11,705 nucleotides of DNA from contig JAUIGA010000062.1 of assembly GCA_030430125.1 (NCBI GenBank), forward strand, positions 1 to 11,705, written 5' to 3'. Below, piece after piece: positions 6,066-11,705 of the stretch; positions within the stretch are counted from its first letter, which is position 1; the number at the start of each line of letters is the position of its first letter. The stretch is from Chloroflexia bacterium. GTDB lineage: Bacteria > Chloroflexota > Chloroflexia > Thermomicrobiales > UBA6265. The notes under the pieces are model-generated. The model was not told the origin of the DNA and made no database searches. It was given only the letters and a program-made list of their open reading frames with translations. Both the position numbers and the translations under genes were made by a program.

Positions 6066-7739
6066 ATGCGACAATCACGTTTCGGTCCTGACGCGCCACA
6101 TCTTTCCCGACGATCAATGCTGAAGGCTTCTGCCGGACTCGCCGGCGCGACAGCGATTTCTGTGCCACTCGTTGGTGGTGTCGCGGGACAGGGTACGCCG
6201 CAGGCCTCTCCGGCAGCGCCGGAGGGCGCGGTCGTCTCCAGCGTGGAGGGCGTGCCAGTTGCCTACACCCGGTATCCCGATCCGTTCCGGACGGTCGATG
6301 AGGTTCCCGGCAGTGGTGGCGAGGTCAGCGTGCTGGCGCTCTCGTTTTCTCCACCGCCGACCCCGAAGGATGACAACACCTTCTGGCAGGGACTCGAAGA
6401 GCGGCTCGGCGTGACCTGGAACGCTGACCTCGTGCCCATCGACGCCTATGGCGAGCGCATCTCGACAACCTTTGCCGGGGGCGATCTTCCCGACCTCTTC
6501 TTCCTGCTGCCTGGCACAACGCGCCCGATCATCTACGAGGCGATCGAGCAGGGGGCATTCTTCGATCTCACCGACGTGGTCACATCCGACCGCATCAACG
6601 ACTATCCGAACCTCGCCGCCTACCCCGACTACCTGTGGGATGCGGTGCGTATCAACGGCCGTGTCTGGGGTGTCCCCAAGCCGGTGTTGCGCAACAACGA
6701 TCCGACCTATTACCGGCGCGACTGGGGCGATCAGCTTGGGTTTACGGACCTGACCGACGCCCAGATTATCCATGACATGCTGGTCGCGATGTCTGCGGAT
6801 GATCCCGACGGCAACGGCAGCCCGGACACCTACGGGCTCGCGCCGTTCGGTGGCAACTGGGGCGCGTTCATCATCAACCAGATGTTCAACGTGCCGTATG
6901 TCTGGCGGCTCAACGACGACGGTACCCTCACCAGCGCGATGGAGACCGACGAGTATCGCCAGTCGCTCGAATACGTCGTGCAGCTCAACGCGGATGGCGC
7001 CTATCACCCGGATTCCGCCAGCCTGAACGTCACCCAGTCGACCGACCTGCTGCTTGGCGGTCGTACCGGCATGGCCACGAACGGGTTCGCGGCCCTGTTC
7101 TGGCCCGGCCGCTATCGCGAGAGAATCAAGGAGGTCGTGCCGGAGGCGGATCTGCACCCGGTGATCATGCCGGGCGCCGAGGGCGGCGAAGGCATCAGCT
7201 ACCAGACGCCGGGCTTCTTCGGCTTCACCGCCATCTCGGCGGAAGCCGCCCAGGACGAGGCGCGACTGGACGAGCTGCTGCGCGTAATGAACTATCTCGT
7301 GGCGCCGTTCGGCAGCGAGGAATTCACCTTCCTGAACTACGGCGAGCCGGGTGTGCATTCGGAGCAGCTGCCGGACGGCGGCTACAGCCTCACCGAGCAG
7401 GGCAGCGCCGACCGGAGCGCGCTGGTCTACCCCTTCCTGAGCGAGAACTATTTCTACATCCCGGGCAATCCGGACGAGGCGCTGTTCGCCCAGCAGCACA
7501 ACGAGGCGATGGCCAAGGTCGCGGTCGCCAACCCGGCAGCGGGCGTGTACTCGCCCACCAGCGGCGAGGTGGGCGCCGAGCTGAACCAGTACACGGCGGA
7601 CACCTACACGGCGATCGTGACTGGCCGCGAGCCGATCGACATGGTCGACGAGATGGTCAGCCAGTGGCGCGAGCGTGGTGGCGACCAGATCCGTGCCGAA
7701 ATGGAGGAGGCGCTCGCCGCAGCCGAGGCAGCGCAGTAA
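6066..7739 (+). CDS. Tat-exported ABC transporter extracellular solute-binding protein, LplA/LipO type
   Basis: The product has 557 residues. GGAGGA (6053-6058) lies 7 nt before ATG 6066. The N-terminus has a twin-arginine signal (LSRRSMLK, Arg15-Arg16), a hydrophobic stretch at about 21-40, then a Gln/Thr/Pro/Ala-rich linker at about 41-55. The mature part is a large solute-binding fold of the extracellular family 1 type. It includes FAGGDLPDLFFL (about 136-147), typical of the SBP hinge region, and an Asp-rich loop DDPDGNGSPDTYG (245-257) that recurs in LplA/LipO-type binders and resembles a calcium-binding loop. I see no cysteine anywhere, so there is no lipobox. The protein is probably free, or held by an uncleaved signal. 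Family members bind oligosaccharides or complex sugars for import. No permease or ATPase gene follows on this strand. The nearest permeases are on the opposite strand at 10182-11705. Confidence 0.92.
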   Translation: MRQSRFGPDAPHLSRRSMLKASAGLAGATAISVPLVGGVAGQGTPQASPAAPEGAVVSSVEGVPVAYTRYPDPFRTVDEVPGSGGEVSVLALSFSPPPTPKDDNTFWQGLEERLGVTWNADLVPIDAYGERISTTFAGGDLPDLFFLLPGTTRPIIYEAIEQGAFFDLTDVVTSDRINDYPNLAAYPDYLWDAVRINGRVWGVPKPVLRNNDPTYYRRDWGDQLGFTDLTDAQIIHDMLVAMSADDPDGNGSPDTYGLAPFGGNWGAFIINQMFNVPYVWRLNDDGTLTSAMETDEYRQSLEYVVQLNADGAYHPDSASLNVTQSTDLLLGGRTGMATNGFAALFWPGRYRERIKEVVPEADLHPVIMPGAEGGEGISYQTPGFFGFTAISAEAAQDEARLDELLRVMNYLVAPFGSEEFTFLNYGEPGVHSEQLPDGGYSLTEQGSADRSALVYPFLSENYFYIPGNPDEALFAQQHNEAMAKVAVANPAAGVYSPTSGEVGAELNQYTADTYTAIVTGREPIDMVDEMVSQWRERGGDQIRAEMEEALAAAEAAQ

Positions 7740-7755
7740 CGAGCGCTTCAATTGC

Positions 7756-7954
7756 GTCATTCTGAGCGAGAGTTCCCCTCCCCGAGCCGGGGAGGGGTCA
7801 GGGGTGGGGATGAAGAATCCCCCGGCGAAGCCGCTGCGAGACGCGCAGAATCGCGCCAATAGGCGTTACCTGGTGAGATGCGGCAGCGCTGCTGCCACGC
7901 GCTTCGCGCGGGGAGGGTTCTCCCCTCCATGGGAGGGGAGTCAGTGGGAATGAC
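7756..7954 (+). repeat. intergenic hairpin-rich repeat, copy A (199 bp)
   Basis: The element starts GTCATTCTGAGC and ends GGAATGAC, so its ends carry a 7-bp inverted repeat (GTCATTC 7756-7762, GAATGAC 7948-7954). It fills most of the gap between the solute-binding protein and GNAT genes. Inside are a hairpin at 7775-7797, a GGCAGC/GCTGCC hairpin at 7882-7896, and a conserved core. The core's 32 nt at 7899-7930 and 17 nt at 7932-7948 recur in inverted orientation at 9979-10010 and 9960-9976. It has no coding capacity and no transposase, so it is best seen as a non-autonomous MITE-like or REP-like unit. Boundaries are inferred from comparison with copy B only. Confidence 0.7.
7774..7798. terminator. 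strong hairpin after the solute-binding protein gene
   Basis: CCCCTCCCC (7775-7783) pairs perfectly with GGGGAGGGG (7789-7797), and one further G-C pair leaves a 3-nt loop. It lies 35 nt after the stop of the solute-binding protein gene, within repeat copy A. There is no T-run. Such a stable hairpin could nonetheless end or protect the transcript. Confidence 0.45.
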
Positions 7955-7984
7955 CCTTCGCTCCGCCCAGGGTGACGACCTGGG

Positions 7985-7990
7985 TACGAA
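7985..7990 (+). promoter_or_regulatory. -10-like element just before the GNAT gene
   Basis: TACGAA ends 6 nt before ATG 7997. No Shine-Dalgarno is visible in front of that ATG, so a leaderless transcript is possible. No good -35 is present, so support is weak. Confidence 0.25.
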
Positions 7991-7996
7991 TTGCCA

Positions 7997-8944
7997 ATGA
8001 CTTCCGAATTCGACATTCGTCCCTATGAAGCCGGGGATGAAACCGGACTGCTTGCTTGCTGGAATGCCGCGATGTGGGCCGACCCCCTCGACGCGGTCAC
8101 CTGGCGCGGTCGCTACATGCTCGATCCCAACTTTGCGCCGGCGAGCTGCCCGGTTGCCGTCGATCGGGCAACCGGTGAGGTGAGTGGGTTCGTGCTTGGG
8201 TTCACCGACCGTGCTCAGCCAGGCACCGATGCCTGGGTGGTCGGGTTCGGCGTGCGGGAGGATCTTCGTCGACAGGGCGTCGGCTCCGCGCTCATGGGCG
8301 CGTTCGACCGGCACGCGCGCGCGATGGGTGCGACGCGGGTGTTGTACGGCCCATACATCCCGAGCTACATCTCACCGGGCATCGACGTGGATGCCTACCG
8401 TGAGGCCGTGGCGTTCCTGTCCGCAACCGGCGCCGACGAGGGCGCGCGGCCGCTGAGCATGAAGGCGAACCTGACCAACTATCGGGTCGAGGCGACCGTC
8501 GAACAGCGCAAGGCGGACCTGGCGGGTCGCGGGATCGTTATCCGCCGCGCCGAAGCAGGTGATATCCTGCCCCTGCTCGCGTTCCTCGATGCGCACTTCC
8601 CGCACTGGACGGGCGACGCGATCGGGGTCATGCGCGAACTCTTCGGTGGCGATCCGCGCTCGGTGACGCTGCACGTCGCCGAGGACAACGGCGAGATCAT
8701 CGGGTACGCGCAGACGCGCGCCGAGCGGTTCGGCCCGTTCGGGGTGAACGAGGCGTATCGTGGTCGCGGTGTCGGGGCGGTGCTGCTGTCGAAGGCGCTG
8801 CGGGCGATGCGCGCGCAGGGGTTCCACAGCGCGTGGTTCCTGTGGACGAGCGACCGCACCGCGAAGCTCTATCGCCAGCATGGCTTCGAGGAAGTCCGCC
8901 GCTTCGTGATGATGAGCAAGACGCTGGGCGAACGCAATCCGTAG
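7997..8944 (+). CDS. tandem GNAT-family N-acetyltransferase
   Basis: The product has 315 residues from ATG 7997. A TTG at 7991 is a less likely start adding two residues. There are two GNAT domains in tandem. In the first (about 5-165) the acetyl-CoA loop is RRQGVG (91-96), preceded by the strand WVVGFGVRED. In the second (about 180-310) it is RGRGVG (255-260), preceded by FGVNEAY and followed by the YRQHGFEEV block (292-300) typical of the C-terminal GNAT strand. Both domains keep the R/Q-x-x-G-x-G signature, so both could bind acetyl-CoA. Two-domain GNATs of this size include mycothiol synthase MshD, but I see no specific resemblance beyond architecture. The substrate is unknown. It lies 168 bp before the PIG-L gene on the same strand, inside the pair of inverted repeats. 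Confidence 0.9.
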   Translation: MTSEFDIRPYEAGDETGLLACWNAAMWADPLDAVTWRGRYMLDPNFAPASCPVAVDRATGEVSGFVLGFTDRAQPGTDAWVVGFGVREDLRRQGVGSALMGAFDRHARAMGATRVLYGPYIPSYISPGIDVDAYREAVAFLSATGADEGARPLSMKANLTNYRVEATVEQRKADLAGRGIVIRRAEAGDILPLLAFLDAHFPHWTGDAIGVMRELFGGDPRSVTLHVAEDNGEIIGYAQTRAERFGPFGVNEAYRGRGVGAVLLSKALRAMRAQGFHSAWFLWTSDRTAKLYRQHGFEEVRRFVMMSKTLGERNP

Positions 8945-8966
8945 GGGCGGGCCTCACCAACCCGCC
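8944..8966 (+). terminator. hairpin immediately after the GNAT gene
   Basis: GGCGGG (8946-8951) pairs with CCCGCC (8961-8966) around a 9-nt loop, starting 2 nt after the stop codon. The GTAGGGGCGGG start is reminiscent of a hairpin repeat common in Chloroflexota intergenic regions. There is no T-run. It may separate transcription of GNAT from the PIG-L gene. Confidence 0.4.
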
Positions 8967-9112
8967 GCAGACGGGGAGGGGTGTCGCCCGCCCGGCGTGC
9001 GCGAATCGCGCGCATTGTTGACGCCATCGAGTACCGCCACCTGACGGCGGCCGGGCGGATATCCTGCCGGAATCCGCCCTTGTGAGTGAACTGGTTTTTG
9101 GAGGCATCCACC

Positions 9113-9835
9113 TTGACTGCAACACCTTCCCCCGACGCCCCTTGCATCATGGTCATCGGCGCGCATGCCGCCGACGCCGAGCTGATGGGCGGCGCCGCCG
9201 TTCTTGCCCACCAGAAACAAGGCTGGCGCTCGGTGCTGGTCCATCTGACGCTGGGCGAGAAGGGCAGCCGAGAGCTCAGCCCCGAGGCATACGCCGAGGT
9301 GAAACGCGAGGAAGCGGCGCGCGCCGCGGAGATTCTCGGCGCCGAGCTCGAGATCCTGCCGTATCTCGACGGCGAGCTGCCGGTGAGTGAGGAGGTGCAG
9401 TGGGCCATCGCCGACGTGATCCGCAAGCACCGGCCGGATGTGATCCTCACCCACTGGAAGGGCAGCATCCACACCGACCACACGAACTGCTACGAGAACG
9501 TGCTGGCGTCGCTCTTCTTTGCCGGGCTGAAGACCTTCGTGCGCGAGTATCCGAACCACTACCCGAAGGCGATCTACTTTGCCGAGAACTGGGAGGATGA
9601 GGAGGAGTTCGCGCCCGAGGTCTACATCGACGTCAGCGAGGTCTGGGATACCTACCACCAGGCGGCGGCATCCTATACGCTGACCAGCGGCCCCAATCCG
9701 CCGTTCCGGTACCTGCAGTGGTACGACGGCGCCAGCCGCGCGCGTGGCGCCGAGCGGAACGTCGACCGGGCCGTCGCGCTGATGCCCTACCGCCCGTTCT
9801 ATTCCCGCCGGCAGCTCCGGGATGCCCTCGCCTGA
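9113..9835 (+). CDS. PIG-L (LmbE-like) family deacetylase homologue with altered AHPDD motif
   Basis: TTG 9113 is chosen as start because GGAGG (9100-9104) lies 8 nt upstream. A GTG at 9086 is in frame but has no ribosome site and would make that GGAGG internal. The product has 240 residues. PIG-L enzymes are zinc-dependent N-acetylglucosaminyl deacetylases, e.g. MshB, BshB and DAGK. The N-terminal motif reads GAHAADAE (16-23) instead of GAHPDDxE. His18 and Asp21 match the metal ligands, but the first Asp of the pair, the general base in MshB, is Ala20. The second motif is HTDH (120-123), where His123 is the third expected ligand, and DGEL (86-89) is also present. No signal peptide is visible. 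It may be inactive, use another base, or belong to a subfamily with different chemistry. Confidence 0.87.
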   Translation: MTATPSPDAPCIMVIGAHAADAELMGGAAVLAHQKQGWRSVLVHLTLGEKGSRELSPEAYAEVKREEAARAAEILGAELEILPYLDGELPVSEEVQWAIADVIRKHRPDVILTHWKGSIHTDHTNCYENVLASLFFAGLKTFVREYPNHYPKAIYFAENWEDEEEFAPEVYIDVSEVWDTYHQAAASYTLTSGPNPPFRYLQWYDGASRARGAERNVDRAVALMPYRPFYSRRQLRDALA

Positions 9836-10181
9836 TCCCGCAATCACCGGGCGGGAGCGGATGATTCATCCTGCAGAGCCGTCTGGTCAGACCGCCAGCG
9901 ACCAACCCAAAAGCCGTCGTTCCGAGCAAGGGCCGCAGGCCCACAGTCGAGGAGTCCTCCCCACTGACTCCCCTCCAAATGGAGGGGAGAACCCTCCCCG
10001 CGCGAAGCGCAGCGCGAAAGTTGGCAGGTAGTGGCCTCGAAACCTGCGTCGTTTGGTTTCGGCAGCAAGCTGCCGGCGCTTCGCGCGGGGATGCTTCGAC
10101 AAGCTCAGCATGACGGTGGTGTGGGGCGTTGACTGAACGGCTTCTGCTCGCAGGGTGTGAGCGATAGCGGCGCCCCGCCGG
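9836..10181. other. 346-bp intergenic region, mostly repeat
   Basis: This gap lies between the convergent PIG-L gene and permease operon. It holds repeat copy B (9916-10114) and two short flanks. The left flank (9836-9915) has no recognisable signal. The right flank (10115-10181) holds a small CGGCG/CGCCG stem (10168-10172, 10176-10180) directly after the permease stop codon. That stem could end the minus-strand transcript but lacks a T-run. Short open frames here have no ribosome sites or coding character. Confidence 0.6.
9916..10114 (-). repeat. intergenic hairpin-rich repeat, copy B (199 bp, inverted relative to copy A)
   Basis: Read on the minus strand it starts GTCATGCTGAGC (10114 downward) and ends GGAACGAC (to 9916), matching copy A's GTCATTCTGAGC and GGAATGAC ends. 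The shared core is 32 identical nt at 9979-10010 and 17 identical nt at 9960-9976. These are separated by AA where copy A has a single base, and include a CTCCCCTCC/GGAGGGGAG hairpin. The outer part on the 10091-10114 side is the widespread intergenic sequence that continues with GCTTGTCGAAGCAT. A 15-bp perfect inverted repeat (9996-10010 with 10076-10090) lies inside. No open frame of substance is present. Confidence 0.68.
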
Positions 10182-11147
10182 CTACCCCTTGATCGCGCCG
10201 GTGAGCACGCCGCGCGTGAAGTACTTCTGCAGGAACGGATAGACGATCAGGATCGGCACGGTCGCAACCACCACGATCGCCATCTGCAGGGTGCGGGCCG
10301 GTGGCAGCGGCTGGTTGGATGGTGTGTCCGCCGCGCTGGCGATATCCGTCCCCTGCAGCACGTACTGCCGCAGCACGACCTGGATCGGCCACTTGGTTGC
10401 GTCGGTCAGGTAGAGCGTCGCGTTGAAGAAGTTGTTCCAGATCGCGACTGCGTAGAAGAGCGCGACCACCGCCAGCACCGCCTTCGACAATGGAACCGCG
10501 ATGTTCCAGAAGATGTGCCACTCGCTGGCGCCGTCGATGCGCGCCGAGTCGATCAGGTCCTGCGGCAGGTTCATGAAGAACTGCCGAACGATGACGAGGT
10601 TGAACGAGCTGATCAATCCCGGCAGGACGAGTGCCTGGTAGGTGTTGAGCAACCCCAGCTCCTTGATCACCAGGTACATCGGGATGATGCCCGGCGCGAA
10701 CAGCAAGGCGCCCAGCACGATGAACAGGATCGCGCGCGAGCCGGGCACGCCGGGCCGTGAGAGCCCCCAGGCCATGGTCGTGGTGAAGATCATCTGCGCC
10801 AGCGTGCCGAACAGCGTCAGCCCGACGCTCACCTGCAGCGCCCGCACCACGATGCCGCCGTTGAAGATCGCCTCGTAGGCGGCCAGGGTCGGGTTGCGGG
10901 GAAAGAGGATCAGGCCGCCCGCCAGGACATCCTTGTACGAGGAGAACGACACGGCGAACACGTGGAACAGCGGCAGCACCATCATCAGCATGATGATCGC
11001 CAGGGTGATGGTCTTGAGCGCGGTCAGCCAGAACGGCGGTTTTTCCATCCATGGCGGCCGGTTGGTTGGTCGACGCTTTTTCGTGGTGGCGGCATCTGCG
11101 GCGAGCTTTTCGTACGGCGCGGGAGTGGTGGTGTCGACGCTGCTCAT
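10182..11147 (-). CDS. carbohydrate ABC transporter permease, LplC/YtcP (MalG-like) type
   Basis: The product has 321 residues. It is an integral membrane subunit of a CUT1-type sugar importer. After a 40-residue cytoplasmic N-terminus there is a first membrane segment at about 43-66, further hydrophobic segments near 105-128, 138-160, 171-190, 222-240, and a last one at 288-305. The EAA loop that contacts the ATPase is at about 199-222 (DSARIDGASEWHIFWNIAVP). The C-terminus KYFTRGVLTGAIKG is typical of LplC/YtcP. Its start codon overlaps the stop of the upstream permease by one base (TGATG on the minus strand, 11149-11145), implying translational coupling. AGGGGA lies upstream at about 11155-11160. 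No ATPase gene is in the window. In this transporter group it is often encoded elsewhere (a shared MsmX-like ATPase). Confidence 0.95.
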   Translation of the reverse strand: MSSVDTTTPAPYEKLAADAATTKKRRPTNRPPWMEKPPFWLTALKTITLAIIMLMMVLPLFHVFAVSFSSYKDVLAGGLILFPRNPTLAAYEAIFNGGIVVRALQVSVGLTLFGTLAQMIFTTTMAWGLSRPGVPGSRAILFIVLGALLFAPGIIPMYLVIKELGLLNTYQALVLPGLISSFNLVIVRQFFMNLPQDLIDSARIDGASEWHIFWNIAVPLSKAVLAVVALFYAVAIWNNFFNATLYLTDATKWPIQVVLRQYVLQGTDIASAADTPSNQPLPPARTLQMAIVVVATVPILIVYPFLQKYFTRGVLTGAIKG

Positions 11148-11705
11148 CAGAAGATCCCCTCGTCGAAGAAGCGCTTCGCGAGCTTGTTGGCGACATAGAT
11201 CATCAGCGCCCCGAACACCCCCCGCACCAGGCCGACCGCGGCGGCGAAGCTCCAGTCACCGTTCACTATCCCCCGGAAGTAGACGAAGGTGTCGAGCACC
11301 TCGGCGGCGTCGGCTCCGACGGCGCCGCGCTGCAGGAAGTACTGTTCGAAGCCGACGGTGAGCATCGATCCCAGCCGCAGGATGAGCAGCAGCACGATCA
11401 CCGGTCGGATGCCCGGCAGGGTGATGTTGATCAGGCGCCGGAAGCCGCCGGCGCCGTCCATCGCGGCGGCCTCGTACAGTTGGACGTCGATCTTGGTCAG
11501 CGCGGCGAGGAAGATGATGGTGCCCCAGCCGGCGTCCTTCCAGATCGACTGCGCCACCACCAGCGGCTTGAAAATATCAGGGTTGTTCATGATGCTCACC
11601 GGCTCCATCCCCCGGTTGAGCAGGATCTGGTTGAGGAAGCCGTCGCCGCCGAACACCTGTTGCCAGATCGCGATCACGATCACCCAACTGAGGAAGTGCG
11701 GCAGG
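11147..11705 (-). CDS. ABC transporter permease, LplB/YteP type (5' end beyond the right edge)
   Basis: The frame is open to the right edge, giving 185 visible residues, so the gene begins outside the window. The visible N-terminal part (LPHFLSWVIVIAIWQQVFGG) matches the middle of LplB-like permeases. An IWKDAGWGTIIFLAALTKID block and the EAA loop (EAAAMDGAGGFRRLINITLP) follow, then an LRLGSMLTVGFEQ block and a C-terminus ending FFDEGIF. This is the partner of the LplC-type permease, with which it overlaps by one base, and the two should form a heterodimeric sugar-import channel. A solute-binding protein gene may lie upstream, beyond the window. Confidence 0.95.
   Translation of the reverse strand, partial: LPHFLSWVIVIAIWQQVFGGDGFLNQILLNRGMEPVSIMNNPDIFKPLVVAQSIWKDAGWGTIIFLAALTKIDVQLYEAAAMDGAGGFRRLINITLPGIRPVIVLLLILRLGSMLTVGFEQYFLQRGAVGADAAEVLDTFVYFRGIVNGDWSFAAAVGLVRGVFGALMIYVANKLAKRFFDEGIF

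Noticed and set aside
6114..7859. 581-codon minus-strand frame opposite the solute-binding protein gene
   Set aside because: It is longer than the real gene but has an Arg/His/Val-rich composition. The plus frame has a Tat signal, a ribosome site and family motifs.
9018..9046. TTGACG at 9018-9023 as a promoter for the PIG-L gene
   Set aside because: No acceptable -10 hexamer lies 16-18 bp downstream.
9082..9390. GTG-initiated frame at the start of the PIG-L gene
   Set aside because: It is out of frame with the PIG-L motifs and Arg-rich. The GGAGG at 9100-9104 fits TTG 9113 instead.
7756..10114. Insertion sequence or composite transposon
   Set aside because: There is no transposase, and no target-site duplication could be seen at either repeat. 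The elements are described only as MITE-like or REP-like.
7740..10180. CRISPR array
   Set aside because: The repeats are inverted, few and unevenly spaced, with no spacer pattern and no cas genes.
10105..11196. 363-codon minus-strand frame overlapping the LplC-type permease
   Set aside because: It is a frame-shifted shadow of the permease gene. The true frame has membrane segments and the EAA loop.

Overview
The window is a high-GC bacterial chromosome segment with densely packed genes on both strands. The best guess is a member of the Chloroflexota, class Thermomicrobia (Sphaerobacter/Thermomicrobium-like). This is inferred from three things: Tat-type signal peptides followed by short Thr/Pro/Ala-rich linkers on secreted proteins, a probable F420-dependent PPOX-fold enzyme, and modular hairpin-rich intergenic repeats. 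A high-GC actinobacterium is a weaker alternative. No rRNA, tRNA, CRISPR array, phage gene or transposase gene was found.

Layout, left to right. (1) 1-243 (+) is the 3' end of a small uncharacterised protein. It converges on an AlkZ-like winged-helix protein (296-1375, -). A divergent promoter region then separates the latter from a Gly-rich protein of unknown function (1533-2195, +), which ends in a strong hairpin. (2) 2381-5846 (+) is a same-strand run of four genes: a TIM-barrel sugar epimerase/isomerase, an SDR dehydrogenase, a Tat-exported sulfite-oxidase-like molybdoenzyme, and a TIGR03668-type PPOX protein. (3) 6066-7739 (+) encodes a Tat-exported, cysteine-free ABC solute-binding protein of the LplA/LipO type, with its own candidate promoter and leader. 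(4) 7756-10114 is a two-gene cassette, a tandem-GNAT acetyltransferase and a PIG-L-type deacetylase homologue. It is bracketed by two inverted copies of a 199-bp intergenic repeat. (5) 10182-11705 (-) holds two overlapping ABC permease genes of the LplC/YtcP and LplB/YteP types, the second cut by the right edge.

How the genes may work together. The solute-binding protein and the permeases are the kinds of parts that form a CUT1-like importer for oligosaccharides or modified sugars. The epimerase and dehydrogenase are typical of the downstream catabolism of such sugars. The two transport loci are on opposite strands, however, so a shared transporter is only inference. The most unusual elements are the inverted repeat pair around the acetyltransferase/deacetylase genes, and the PIG-L protein itself, whose AHPDD motif reads AHAAD and so lacks the usual catalytic aspartate.
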